This document shows positions 1-7,653 of a stretch of 14,769 nucleotides of DNA, in pieces (within the stretch, counting starts at the first letter, position 1; each line of letters begins with the position of its first letter). The stretch lies in NCBI GenBank assembly GCA_937936215.1, contig CALGWX010000021.1, forward strand, positions 1 to 14,769, read 5' to 3'. Under the pieces are notes generated by a model. It did not search any database. It was not told the origin of the DNA and saw nothing but the letters and a program-made list of their open reading frames with translations. Origin of the DNA: an uncultured Burkholderiaceae bacterium. GTDB taxonomy: Bacteria > Pseudomonadota > Gammaproteobacteria > Burkholderiales > Burkholderiaceae_F. The position numbers and the translations under genes were made by a program.

Positions 1-2
1 AC

Positions 3-617
3 CGCGACAGCGCGATCGACGCGCGGCTGCGCGCCGCCACGGGCGAGACGCTCGCCGCGGCGCGCCAGCGCTGCCGCGTGGTGTCGACCGCGCCGGAGGA
101 AATGAAGCTGATCGACCGCATGGTCGCCGACCGCCGCGCCATCGGCCTGAACCACACCGCGGGACTTTCCTCGCCGCAGCAGGTGCAGATGGCGCTGTTC
201 GCGCTCGACGGGCTGCTCGACGTCGAGCGATCGCGCCGCCGCACGGTGCGCGCGATCGTGCGCGAGCGCTTCGAGCGCCTGTACCGCGGCGCCGGGCTGG
301 ATCCGCCCGGGGGGCCGCTGCTCACCTGCTACTACGCCACGCTCGACATCCCGGCGCTGGCGCGCAGCCGCTACGGGGCGGACTTCGCCGAGTGGCTGAC
401 GGCGAGCTTCGAGCCGATCGACTTCGTGGTGCGGCTGGCGCAGGAGCGCGGCATCGTGCTGTTCGACGGCGGCGGCTTCGACGCGCCGCGGATGTCGATG
501 CGGGTGTCGCTCGCCAACCTGCCGGACGACGCCTACGAGCCGATCGGCCGCGGCATCGCCGAGCTGCTGGCCCAATACCACGCGCGCTGGCGCGCGCAAC
601 AGGCCGGCGGCGGTTGA
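3..617 (+). CDS. aspD: Bifunctional aspartate aminotransferase / aspartate 4-decarboxylase, C-terminal part
   Basis: This is the last 204 codons of a gene that enters from the left edge; the frame is open from base 3 to a TGA at 615-617, so the start is outside the window. The enzyme is a PLP-dependent fold-type I protein that releases CO2 from L-aspartate to give L-alanine and can also transaminate. I recognise the family from the blocks NHTAGLSSPQQVQM, LTCYYATLDIPALA, FEPIDFVVRLA and GIVLFDGGGFDAP, followed by MRVSLANL, all typical of the C-terminal domain of aspartate 4-decarboxylases. The PLP lysine would lie in the missing part. The gene ends 23 bp before the converging dehydrogenase gene. 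A general class I/II aminotransferase is the alternative, but the YYATLDIPALA and DGGGFDAP blocks favour the decarboxylase. Confidence 0.85.
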   Translation, partial: RDSAIDARLRAATGETLAAARQRCRVVSTAPEEMKLIDRMVADRRAIGLNHTAGLSSPQQVQMALFALDGLLDVERSRRRTVRAIVRERFERLYRGAGLDPPGGPLLTCYYATLDIPALARSRYGADFAEWLTASFEPIDFVVRLAQERGIVLFDGGGFDAPRMSMRVSLANLPDDAYEPIGRGIAELLAQYHARWRAQQAGGG

Positions 618-640
618 GCTGCGGCCGGCGGCCGGTGGGC

Positions 641-2050
641 CTACACCCGCACCACCTTGCCCGGGTTCAGGATGTTCAGCGGATCGAACGCGCGCTTGAT
701 GCGGGCCATCAGTTCCACCGCGTCCGCGCCGTGTTCGTCGAGTAGGAAGTCCATCTTGTGCAGGCCGACGCCGTGCTCGCCGGTGCAGGTGCCGTCCATC
801 CTCAACGCCCGCTCGACGATGCGGCGGTTCAGCCGCTCGGCCTCTTCCATCTCCTCCGGGCTGTTGGGGTCGACCAGGATGGCGCAGTGGAAGTTGCCGT
901 CGCCGACGTGGCCGAGGATCGGCGCTGGCAGGCGGCTGGCGGCCGTGTCGCGGATCGTCTCGTCGATGCACTCCGCGAGGCGCGAGATCGGCACGCACAC
1001 GTCGGTGGTGCTGGAGCGGCAGCCGGGCTTCAGCTGCAGGCAGGCGAAGTAGGCGTTGTGCCGCGCCGCCCACAGCCGCGTGCGGTCCTCCGGCGTGGTG
1101 GCCCACTGGAACTCGTGGCCGCCGTGGTCCTGTGCGATCTCCTGCACCAGCGCCGTCTGCTCCTCGACGCTGGAGGCCGTGCCATGGAACTCGAACAGCA
1201 GCAGCGGCTGCTCGGGCAACCCCAGTTTGTCGCGCAGGTTGACCGCCTTCACCGTGAGCGCGTCGAGCAGTTCGCAGCGCGCGATCGGCACGCCCATCTG
1301 AATCGTGGCAATGGTCGTGGCCACCGCCGCCTGCACGCTCGGGAAGGAGCAAATCGCGGCGGCGATCGCCTCCGGCTGCGGGTATACGCGCAGCGTCACC
1401 TCGGTGATGATGCCCAGCGTGCCCTCGCTGCCGATGAACACGCGCGTCAGGTCGTAGCCGGCGCTCGACTTCTTCGCCCGCCGCGACGTGCGGATCACTT
1501 TGCCTTCCGCCGTGACCACCGTCAGCCCGAGCACGTTCTCGCGCATGGTGCCGTAGCGCACCGCGTTGGTGCCGGAGGCGCGCGTGGCGGACATGCCGCC
1601 GATCGTCGCGTCTGCGCCGGGGTCGATGGGGAAGAACAGGCCCGTGTGCTTGATCTCGTCGTTCAGCTGCTTGCGGGTGACGCCGGCCTGCACGGTGACG
1701 GTGAGGTCCTCGGCGTTGACCGCCAGCACCTTGTTCATCGGCGCCAGATCGACGCTGACGCCGCCTTCGATGGCCAGCAGGTGCCCTTCGAGCGAGGTGC
1801 CCACGCCGTAGGGGATCAACGGCACGCGGTGCTCGGCGCACAGCGCGACCAGCGCGGCGACGTCTTCGGTCGACTGGGCGAACACGACCGCCTCCGGCGG
1901 CATCGGCGGGTAGGCGGACTCGTCGCGGCCATGGTGCTCGCGCACCGCGCCGGCGGTGGAGAAACGCTCGCCGAAGCGCTGGCGCAGCGCCGCGACGAAG
2001 GCCTCCGGCAGCGGCCGGGCGATCTGGTGCAGGGAGGTTGGCGCGTTCAT
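641..2050 (-). CDS. FAD-binding D-lactate dehydrogenase (cytochrome type) / GlcD-like oxidase
   Basis: The product is 469 aa, in the FAD_binding_4 plus FAD-oxidase C-terminal family (GlcD, LDHD, yeast D-LDH). Such enzymes oxidise D-lactate or a related 2-hydroxy acid to the 2-oxo acid and pass electrons to cytochrome c, quinone or another acceptor. The FAD-binding half carries IPYGVGTSLEGH and ATIGGMSATRASGTNAVRYG; the GTSLEGH form is typical of D-LDH rather than classical GlcD. The C-terminal half carries ILGHVGDGNFH with the metal/substrate histidines, GTCTGEHGVG and the terminal LNPGKV. I chose the ATG at 2050 because GGAG lies 8 nt upstream and the family homology begins there. The frame stays open to about 2332, but the extra 94 residues are Arg/Pro/Ala-rich and look non-coding. 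Substrate is uncertain: D-lactate is most likely, with glycolate or 2-hydroxyglutarate possible. Confidence 0.88.
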   Translation of the reverse strand: MNAPTSLHQIARPLPEAFVAALRQRFGERFSTAGAVREHHGRDESAYPPMPPEAVVFAQSTEDVAALVALCAEHRVPLIPYGVGTSLEGHLLAIEGGVSVDLAPMNKVLAVNAEDLTVTVQAGVTRKQLNDEIKHTGLFFPIDPGADATIGGMSATRASGTNAVRYGTMRENVLGLTVVTAEGKVIRTSRRAKKSSAGYDLTRVFIGSEGTLGIITEVTLRVYPQPEAIAAAICSFPSVQAAVATTIATIQMGVPIARCELLDALTVKAVNLRDKLGLPEQPLLLFEFHGTASSVEEQTALVQEIAQDHGGHEFQWATTPEDRTRLWAARHNAYFACLQLKPGCRSSTTDVCVPISRLAECIDETIRDTAASRLPAPILGHVGDGNFHCAILVDPNSPEEMEEAERLNRRIVERALRMDGTCTGEHGVGLHKMDFLLDEHGADAVELMARIKRAFDPLNILNPGKVVRV

Positions 2051-2346
2051 CGGGATCTCCGTCGGAGCCGCGCGCCGGGGCGCGGCAAGCTGCGGGTAGC
2101 TTACGCCGCCGGCTCGCCCGCGAAGCCGCGGCGCATCGGCGCAGGGAGTCCGGAAGCGAACGCGCCGTTTCGCCCCGCGGGCTGGAGTCCGGCGCCGCAG
2201 TCGATTCAGGCGGCCGGGGAAGCGGGGCGCCGGACCCGGCAGGTCGGCCGTGATGCGGCGGCGAGCGAAGGATCCGGCCGGCTCGCTAACATCGGTGGGC
2301 GCTGGCATCGCCTTCGACGCCGGCCGAGCCAACGGGAGACACGCTC
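2051..2346. other. Divergent intergenic region between dehydrogenase and adenosyltransferase genes
   Basis: These 296 bp separate two divergent start codons and must carry both promoters. A TAACAT near 2287 is a possible -10 box for the adenosyltransferase gene, but I see no convincing -35 partner. The segment GGAGTCCGG occurs twice (near 2145 and 2184). I looked for the conserved B12-box of a cobalamin riboswitch ahead of the adenosyltransferase gene and did not see one. Confidence 0.5.
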
Positions 2347-2898
2347 ATGGGCCACCGACTTTCGCAGATCGCCACCCGCACCGGCGACGACGGCACCACC
2401 GGCCTGGGCGACGGCAGCCGCACCTCCAAGGACAGCCTGCGGGTGGCGGCGATGGGCGACATCGACGAGCTGAATTCCGCCATCGGCGTGCTGCTCGCCG
2501 AGACCCTGCCCGAGGAGGTGCGTGCGGACCTGCTGGACATACAGCACGATCTCTTCGACCTCGGCGGCGAGTTGTGCATCCCCGGCTACACCATGCTGAA
2601 GGAGTCGCAGGTGGCGCGGCTGGATGCGCGGCTGTCGCACTACAACGCCGGCCTGCCGCGGCTCGCGGAGTTCATCCTGCCGGGCGGCAGCCGCGCGGCG
2701 GCGCTCGCGCACGTCTGCCGCGCCACCTGCCGCCGCGCCGAGCGCTCGATCGTCGCGCTGAGCAAGGCGGAGACGATCAACGACGCGCCGCGGCAGTACG
2801 TCAACCGGCTGTCGGACCTGCTGTTCGTGCTGGCGCGGGTGCTCAACCGCTTCGCCGGCGGCGCCGACGTGCTGTGGCAGCAGCGCAAGAACCAGTAG
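2347..2898 (+). CDS. pduO: Cob(I)alamin adenosyltransferase, PduO type
   Basis: The product is 183 aa, the usual length for PduO/MMAB-type ATP:cob(I)alamin adenosyltransferases. The enzyme transfers the 5'-deoxyadenosyl group of ATP to cob(I)alamin, making coenzyme B12 for enzymes such as methylmalonyl-CoA mutase. The N-terminal ATP-binding segment TRTGDDGTTGLGDG is at residues 10-23, DIDELNS at 38-44, FILPGG at 109-114, the Arg/Glu active-site helix CRATCRRAERS at 124-134, and YVNRLSDLLFVLAR at 151-164. The ATG at 2347 follows GGGAGA at a spacing of about 7 nt. It is transcribed alone, divergent from the dehydrogenase gene and converging on the transporter gene. No corrinoid-synthesis gene is in the window, so it may serve salvage of imported corrinoid; that part is inference. 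Confidence 0.93.
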   Translation: MGHRLSQIATRTGDDGTTGLGDGSRTSKDSLRVAAMGDIDELNSAIGVLLAETLPEEVRADLLDIQHDLFDLGGELCIPGYTMLKESQVARLDARLSHYNAGLPRLAEFILPGGSRAAALAHVCRATCRRAERSIVALSKAETINDAPRQYVNRLSDLLFVLARVLNRFAGGADVLWQQRKNQ

Positions 2899-2931
2899 CG
2901 GCGCGGGCGGCAGGCCGGCGGCGGGGCATCG

Positions 2932-2946
2932 GCGCCGCGACGGCGC
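2932..2946. terminator. GC hairpin between convergent genes
   Basis: A perfect 6-bp stem GCGCCG/CGGCGC with loop CGA lies 34 bp after the adenosyltransferase stop, in the 126-bp gap between two converging genes. Its position fits a bidirectional transcription end, but no T-run follows on either strand, so an intrinsic terminator is not demonstrated. Confidence 0.3.
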
Positions 2947-3024
2947 GGCAGACGGTGCGAGCGGCCGGTGCCGCCGCGCTCGTGATCCGTGGGGTCGCCA
3001 CCCTCGGCGCCGGGCCTGCGCCGC

Positions 3025-3912
3025 TCAGCGAGGCCGGAGCCGCTGCGCCACGCCCAGCGCGAGCGCCGTGCCCGCCAGAACGATCGCGCCGCCGGCGAGC
3101 AGCCGCAGCGTGACCGGCTCGGCCAGCAAGACCGTGCCATAGAGCGTGGCGAACAGCGGGATCAGATAGGTCACGTTGGACGTGCGCATCGGCCCGATGC
3201 GCTCGATCAGGCGAAAGTACAGGACATACGCCAGCCCCGTGCACACCGCGCCGAGCACGATCGCCGCCAGCCACGCGCCGGGCGAAGGCGGCTGCGCCGG
3301 CCACGTGGCGGCGGCCCAGGGGGCCAGCAGCACGGCGGCGACGAGCTGGCTGCCGGCGGCGGTGGCCAGCGTTGGCACGCCGGCGAGGCGGCGCCGCGCC
3401 ACGTTGCCGGAGATGCCGTAGAAGAGCATGCCGAGCAGCGCCGCGCCGATGGCCACCGTCTCCTGCCAGCCGGCGCCGGCGGGGTCGAACTCGATGCGGT
3501 CGCCGACCAGCACCCGCACGCCGACGGCGCCCACCGCCAGCCCCAGCCACTGCGACGGCCGCGACTGCTCGCGCAGCCACAGCGCCGCGACCAGGGCGGT
3601 CCACATCGGCACGGTGGCGTTCAGCACCGCCCCGAAGGCGGCGGTCAGCGTCAGCATCGCGTAGGTGATCAGCAGGAAGGGCAGCGTCGAGTTCAGCACG
3701 CCGATCAGCGCGATGCGGGCGCCGTGCGTGCGCAGCGCCGGCAGGCCACCGCGCAACGCCAGCAACGGCAACAGCACCAGGCCGCCGATGGCCATCCGCA
3801 CGGCGACCAGGGCCACGGGCCCGAACGCGGGCGCGGCGATGCGCATGAAGAGGAAGCTCGCCCCCCAGATGGCGCCGAGCAGCACCAGGTCGGCAAGGTC
3901 GCGCTGTTTCAT
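3025..3912 (-). CDS. EamA/DMT-superfamily transporter
   Basis: The product is 295 aa, the normal size of ten-helix drug/metabolite transporters with two EamA repeats. These inner-membrane proteins export amino acids, metabolites or drugs; the substrate cannot be told from sequence. The first repeat opens with DLVLLGAIWGASFLFMRIA and includes the helix pair ending in LNATVPMWTALVAALWLRE. The second repeat contains GAALLGMLFYGISGNVARR and closes with SNVTYLIPLFATLYG and LLAEPVT, the typical EamA end signature. I chose the ATG at 3912, which has GGAGC about 8 nt upstream. The open frame runs back to 4131, but that extension overlaps the end of the methyltransferase gene and is low complexity. 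The gene lies 142 bp downstream of the repair pair on the same strand and could be co-transcribed. Confidence 0.88.
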   Translation of the reverse strand: MKQRDLADLVLLGAIWGASFLFMRIAAPAFGPVALVAVRMAIGGLVLLPLLALRGGLPALRTHGARIALIGVLNSTLPFLLITYAMLTLTAAFGAVLNATVPMWTALVAALWLREQSRPSQWLGLAVGAVGVRVLVGDRIEFDPAGAGWQETVAIGAALLGMLFYGISGNVARRRLAGVPTLATAAGSQLVAAVLLAPWAAATWPAQPPSPGAWLAAIVLGAVCTGLAYVLYFRLIERIGPMRTSNVTYLIPLFATLYGTVLLAEPVTLRLLAGGAIVLAGTALALGVAQRLRPR

Positions 3913-4054
3913 CGGTTCGCTCCGGCCCGGCTTGTCCGCCGCTCGAGGAAAACGCGTCGTCGCTGCCGCAGCCCGAGCCGCGCACGCCGGCACGAGTTCG
4001 CGACGGACACGCCTGCCGCGCCGGCCGATGCGGCCTTGGGCGTCAGCGGCGCAG

Positions 4055-4558
4055 TCAGGCAGCGAGCTCCGGCGGTACCGACCGGCGTTCCAGCGCCAGC
4101 AGTTTCGCCTTGCGCTCGAGCCCGGCGGCATAGCCGGTCAGCGATCCGTCGCGGCCGACGATGCGGTGGCAGGGGACGACGATGCCGATCGGGTTGCTGC
4201 CCACCGCGCTGCCGACCGCGCGCGCGGCACTCGGCCTGCCCACCGCCTGCGCGATGGCGCCGTAGGTCGAGGTCGCTCCGAACGGCACCGCCAGCAGCGC
4301 GCGCCAGACCGCCTGCTGAAACGGCGTGCCGCGCGGCGCCAGCGGCAGGTCGAAGCTCGTGCGCTTGCCGGCGAAGTACTCGGCCAGTTGCGCGCGCGCC
4401 CGGGCCAGCGCCGGCTCGTCGTCGTTGCGCTGCCAGTCGGGCTGCACCGGGCGGTCGTGCCTGTGGCCGGGAAGGTGCACGCCGGTGAGTCGGCCGTCTT
4501 CGGCGGTCAACAGCAGCGTGCCGAGCGGGCTCGCCATTTCCGTGTACTGCGTCGTCAT
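4055..4558 (-). CDS. ogt: Methylated-DNA--protein-cysteine S-methyltransferase (O6-alkylguanine-DNA alkyltransferase)
   Basis: The product is 167 aa, the length of Ogt. It removes methyl or alkyl groups from O6-guanine (and O4-thymine) by irreversible transfer to its own cysteine. The active site is IVVPCHRIVG with acceptor Cys130. The DNA-binding helix-turn-helix is TSTYGAIAQAVGRPSAARAV (97-116), containing the conserved Arg113, followed by the hinge SNPIGI. The N-terminal domain (residues 1-75) is the usual degenerate RNase H-like domain. The start ATG at 4558 overlaps the stop of the upstream glycosylase gene as ATGA, with GGAGA upstream, so the two are probably translationally coupled. 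The domain matches the C-terminal half of E. coli Ada, which is supplied here as a separate protein. Confidence 0.95.
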   Translation of the reverse strand: MTTQYTEMASPLGTLLLTAEDGRLTGVHLPGHRHDRPVQPDWQRNDDEPALARARAQLAEYFAGKRTSFDLPLAPRGTPFQQAVWRALLAVPFGATSTYGAIAQAVGRPSAARAVGSAVGSNPIGIVVPCHRIVGRDGSLTGYAAGLERKAKLLALERRSVPPELAA

Positions 4559-6000
4559 GATCTCGTCTCCAGCGAGGACCACAAGTGCATCACCGCGTAC
4601 GCGCGCCACGGCCGCCAGCGCTCGGCGATGCGCGCCAGTTGCGCCGGTCGGCGTTCGCGCAGCGCGCGCGCGATGCCGATGTCCCCGGCGGGAAAGGCAT
4701 CGGGCCCGTGCAGCGCGCGCATGGCGATCGCCTGCGCGGTCCAGGCGCCGATGCCGGGCAGCTCCTGCAGGGCCGCCAGCGTGCGTTCGATATCGACGTT
4801 CGGCGCCAGCAAGAGGCGGCCTTCGGCCACCGCGGTGGCGAGCGCGACGATCGACTTCGCGCGCGAGGCGACGATGCCCAGCCGCGCGATGTCGCCTGGC
4901 GCGCACGCGGCGAGCCGGGCCGCCTCGGGAAACAGCCTCGTCACGCCGGCAGACGGTGTGGCCAGCGGTGCGCCGAAGGTCTCGACCAGTCGACCGGCCA
5001 GCGTGCGCGCGGCCTTCACGGTGATCTGCTGGCCGAGGATCGTGCGCACCGCCGCCTCGAAGCCGTCGAAGGCGCCCGGCAGGCGGAGCCCCGGTCGCGG
5101 CGCTGCGAGTTGCCCGAGGCTGGCGGCGACCGCATCGGGCTGGCAGTCGATATCGAAGGCGTGCTTGCATGCCGCCAGCACGCGCGGCAGCGCCGGCGCC
5201 AGCCGTGCATCGATGCTTGCCTCGATACCGGCCCCGCGCGGGGAAGGACGCACTTCGACCCAGCCCGACAAGGGCTTGCCGTCGGCGCCATGCACGGTGA
5301 GCGAGCGGCGCAGCCGCCGGCCATCGACCTGCTCAACGCCGGGCACCGCGCGCGCGGCGAAGAAAGCGAGCAGCCGCGTGTAGTCGAACGGCGCACGGGT
5401 GGCGAGCACGAAGCGGTGCGCGTCGACGCGTTCCGCGCGCGGCGCGGTGCGGCGCAGGGCGGTCGGTTGCAGCCGGTAGCGGGCGGCAAACAGGGTGTTG
5501 AAGCGGCGCACGCTGCCGAAACCCGCCGCCAGCGCCACCTCGGTCACCGGCATGCGCGTGTCGGTGAGCAGCCGTTTCGCCAGCAGCAGCCGCGCCGTCT
5601 GCGCGTAGGCGACGGGCGTGACCCCGTATTCGGCCTCGAACACGCGGCGGAGATGCCGATCGGTGACGCCGAGCCGGCGCGCCACGGCGTCGAGCCCGCC
5701 TTCGTTGGCCACGCCGTCGTCGATCAGGCTGGCGGCGGCGCGCGCCAGTTGGCGCGAAACGTCGATCAGCGCCCGTCCCGGCGCCAGCTCCGGTCGGCAA
5801 AGCAGGCAGGGGCGGAAGCCCGCCCCTTCGGCCGCCGCCGCGCTGGCGAAGTAGCGCTGGTGCTCGCGCCGCGCTGGCCGCGCACGGCACACCGGACGGC
5901 AGTAAATGCCCGTGCTGGTGATGCCGACGAAGAAGCGGCCGTCGAAGCGCACGTCGCGGGCGCGCGTGGCGCGGAAGCAGGCTTCGGCATCGAGCATCAT
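4555..6000 (-). CDS. alkA: Ada-like regulator fused to AlkA DNA-3-methyladenine glycosylase
   Basis: The product is 481 aa with four parts. Residues 1-75 form an Ada zinc domain with GIYCRPVCRAR and RPCLLCRPE; Cys34, Cys38, Cys65 and Cys68 would bind zinc, and Cys34 corresponds to the methylphosphotriester acceptor Cys38 of Ada. Residues about 80-185 are an AraC-type double helix-turn-helix (LDAVARRLGVTDRHLRRVF and VTEVALAAGFGSVRRFN). Residues about 195-310 are the AlkA N-terminal domain. The rest is an HhH-GPD glycosylase with GQQITVKAAR, the hairpin LPGIGAWTAQAIAMRAL, and FPAGDIG with catalytic Asp440. It probably senses methylated DNA, activates transcription and excises 3-methylpurines. 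Similar AdaA-AlkA fusions are known, for example in mycobacteria. ATG at 6000 or the next codon (5997) is the start. No Shine-Dalgarno is visible, but CATAGT ends 7 nt before it, so a leaderless message is possible. Confidence 0.9.
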   Translation of the reverse strand: MMLDAEACFRATRARDVRFDGRFFVGITSTGIYCRPVCRARPARREHQRYFASAAAAEGAGFRPCLLCRPELAPGRALIDVSRQLARAAASLIDDGVANEGGLDAVARRLGVTDRHLRRVFEAEYGVTPVAYAQTARLLLAKRLLTDTRMPVTEVALAAGFGSVRRFNTLFAARYRLQPTALRRTAPRAERVDAHRFVLATRAPFDYTRLLAFFAARAVPGVEQVDGRRLRRSLTVHGADGKPLSGWVEVRPSPRGAGIEASIDARLAPALPRVLAACKHAFDIDCQPDAVAASLGQLAAPRPGLRLPGAFDGFEAAVRTILGQQITVKAARTLAGRLVETFGAPLATPSAGVTRLFPEAARLAACAPGDIARLGIVASRAKSIVALATAVAEGRLLLAPNVDIERTLAALQELPGIGAWTAQAIAMRALHGPDAFPAGDIGIARALRERRPAQLARIAERWRPWRAYAVMHLWSSLETRS

Positions 6001-6525
6001 GGCCGCACTATGGCGGAATCTCCGCGCCGGCGCTCGCCGTTTTCGGACCGGGTTGTGGGCACGGAGGGGAGGGGCTCTTTCGGGCGCGACGGCGCCAGCT
6101 CGGCCGGCCTCAAGGCAAGCCGCGTCGCCGCGCGAGCGCGCGGCGAGGCGCACAGCGCTTGAGCCGAGATCGCTTGCGGCGCGGCGGCGGCCGACGCGGC
6201 CGATGCCGAGCGCCGCGAGAGCAACCGACGCCGCTCGCCGCTGCGGGCGCGGCCGCCTTCCTTAGGCATTGACCGACCCGAAGGCGTGTCGTCGACGGCA
6301 GCTGTCGGCCGTTGGCGGCAACGGGTCGCGCTCGAATCCGCCTGGCCACCGCGCGGCCGCCGTGGCCGCCGCCGCCGCGTGGCTGGCGAAAGCCCGCCCG
6401 AACTTGCTCTCAGGAAACGCTGCGACTGCAGCGCGGCGCGCCCATCGTCGGCTCGACCACGCCACTATGCCTGGCGCGTTCGCGCGGCGCGACCGCCGCG
6501 CAAGTCGCTCGCCGGCCTTTCCTCG
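6001..6525. other. Gene-free block between alkA-ada and aroG
   Basis: About 525 bp with no credible gene on either strand. Open frames here translate to Arg/Ala/Pro-rich sequence without recognisable motifs or good ribosome-binding sites. The right end contains the strong hairpin at 6482-6501 downstream of aroG. The left end must hold the promoter of the Ada-AlkA gene, with CATAGT (6012-6007, minus) as the only weak -10 candidate. I could not recognise an Ada-type operator. Confidence 0.5.
6482..6501 (-). terminator. GC-rich hairpin downstream of aroG
   Basis: A perfect 8-bp stem with a 4-nt loop (arms 6482-6489 and 6494-6501) begins 24 bp after the aroG stop. It is well placed to end the aroG transcript, but no U-run follows, so it may stabilise the 3' end or act with Rho rather than as an intrinsic terminator. 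Confidence 0.4.
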
Positions 6526-7608
6526 TCACTTGCCCGGCACGTTCGCCTCGTGCAGCCGCCGCCCGCGCACACCGGCGGCAAGGCGGTCGAGGAGCTTCAC
6601 GCTGTCTTCCCAGCCGAGGCAGGCATCGGTGATCGACTGGCCGTAGACCAGCAGCTTGCCCGGCACCAGGTCCTGGCGGCCGGCGACGAGGTGGCTTTCG
6701 ACCATCACGCCGACGATGCGCTGTTCGCTGGCTTCGAGCTGGCGCGCGATCTCGTCGGCCACAACGAGCTGCTTCTCGTGCTGCTTGTTCGAGTTGGCGT
6801 GAGAGGCGTCGATCATCAGCCGCTGCTCAAGGCCGTTTTTCGCCAGTTCCTGGCAGGCCGCCTCGACGCTGGCGGCGTCGAAGTTGGGGTTCTTGCCGCC
6901 GCGCAGGATGATGTGGCAGTCCTCGTTGCCCTTGGTGGAGACGATCGCCGAATGGCCGCCCTTGGTCACCGACAGGAAATGATGCGGCTGGCGCGCGGCG
7001 CGGATCGCCTCGGCGGCCACGCGCACGTTGCCGTCGGTGCCGTTCTTGAAGCCCACTGGGCACGACAGCCCCGAGGCCAGCTCGCGGTGCACCTGGCTTT
7101 CGGTGGTGCGGGCGCCGATCGCGCCCCAGCTCACGAGGTCGGCGATGTACTGCGGCGTGATCATGTCGAGGTACTCGCAGCCGGCCGGCAGACCCATGGC
7201 GTTGATCTCGGTGAGCAGTTCGCGCGCCACCCGCAGGCCGTGGTTGATGCGGAAGCTGCCGTCGAGGTCGGGGTCGTTGATCAGCCCCTTCCAGCCCACC
7301 GTGGTGCGCGGCTTCTCGAAGTACACGCGCATGATGATCTCCAGGTCCGCGCGCAGCCGCTCGCGTTCGGCGCGCAGCCGCGTGGCGTATTCCAGCGCCG
7401 ACTTCGGGTCGTGGATCGAGCACGGCCCGATGACGACGATCAGGCGGTCGTCCATGCCGTGCAGGATCGCGTGCACGGCGGCACGGGCGTTGAAGACCAC
7501 CTGGCCGATCGCCTCGGTGCAGGGGAATTCGCGGATCAGGTGCGCCGGCGGCGACAGTTCCTTGATCTCGCGGATGCGCAGGTCGTCGGTCATGTAACGC
7601 AGGGGCAT
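6526..7608 (-). CDS. aroG: 3-deoxy-7-phosphoheptulonate (DAHP) synthase, AroG type
   Basis: The product is 360 aa, a class I DAHP synthase that condenses phosphoenolpyruvate and erythrose 4-phosphate in the first step of aromatic amino-acid synthesis. It follows E. coli AroG almost throughout: DDLRIREIKEL, VVIGPCSIHDP (metal ligand Cys63), MRVYFEKPRTTVGWKGLIND, SWGAIGARTTESQVHREL, VGFKNGTDG, HIILRGGKNPN and GVMVESHL. Residues matching the E. coli Phe pocket are all kept (Asp148, Pro152, Leu177, Leu181, Ser182, Phe211, Ser213; two more than E. coli numbering), so Phe feedback is predicted. I prefer the ATG at 7608 (GGAG, 8-nt spacing). A GTG at 7626 also has GGAG at 6 nt, and an ATG at 7593 is a third option. 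The gene lies behind a phenylalanine attenuator (7661-7800). Confidence 0.97.
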   Translation of the reverse strand: MPLRYMTDDLRIREIKELSPPAHLIREFPCTEAIGQVVFNARAAVHAILHGMDDRLIVVIGPCSIHDPKSALEYATRLRAERERLRADLEIIMRVYFEKPRTTVGWKGLINDPDLDGSFRINHGLRVARELLTEINAMGLPAGCEYLDMITPQYIADLVSWGAIGARTTESQVHRELASGLSCPVGFKNGTDGNVRVAAEAIRAARQPHHFLSVTKGGHSAIVSTKGNEDCHIILRGGKNPNFDAASVEAACQELAKNGLEQRLMIDASHANSNKQHEKQLVVADEIARQLEASEQRIVGVMVESHLVAGRQDLVPGKLLVYGQSITDACLGWEDSVKLLDRLAAGVRGRRLHEANVPGK

Positions 7609-7653
7609 GGCTCTGGCTCCGTCCACGGTGGGCTCCTGGGCTGGCCGCAGAAA

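Noticed and set aside
618..640. Short CCGG/CCGG inverted repeat between the convergent aspD and dehydrogenase genes
   Set aside because: Only a 4-bp stem in GC-rich DNA without a T-run; not distinguishable from chance.
2051..2332. N-terminal extension of the D-lactate dehydrogenase
   Set aside because: The added 94 residues are Arg/Pro-rich and unlike the family, and the ATG at 2050 has a good ribosome-binding site.
2051..2346. Cobalamin riboswitch upstream of the adenosyltransferase gene
   Set aside because: I expected one from the function but could not find the B12-box or the conserved stem sequences.
758..2473. A 571-codon open frame on the plus strand opposite the dehydrogenase gene
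   Set aside because: It mirrors the codon structure of the dehydrogenase, has no recognisable domain, and runs through the divergent promoter region and into the adenosyltransferase gene.
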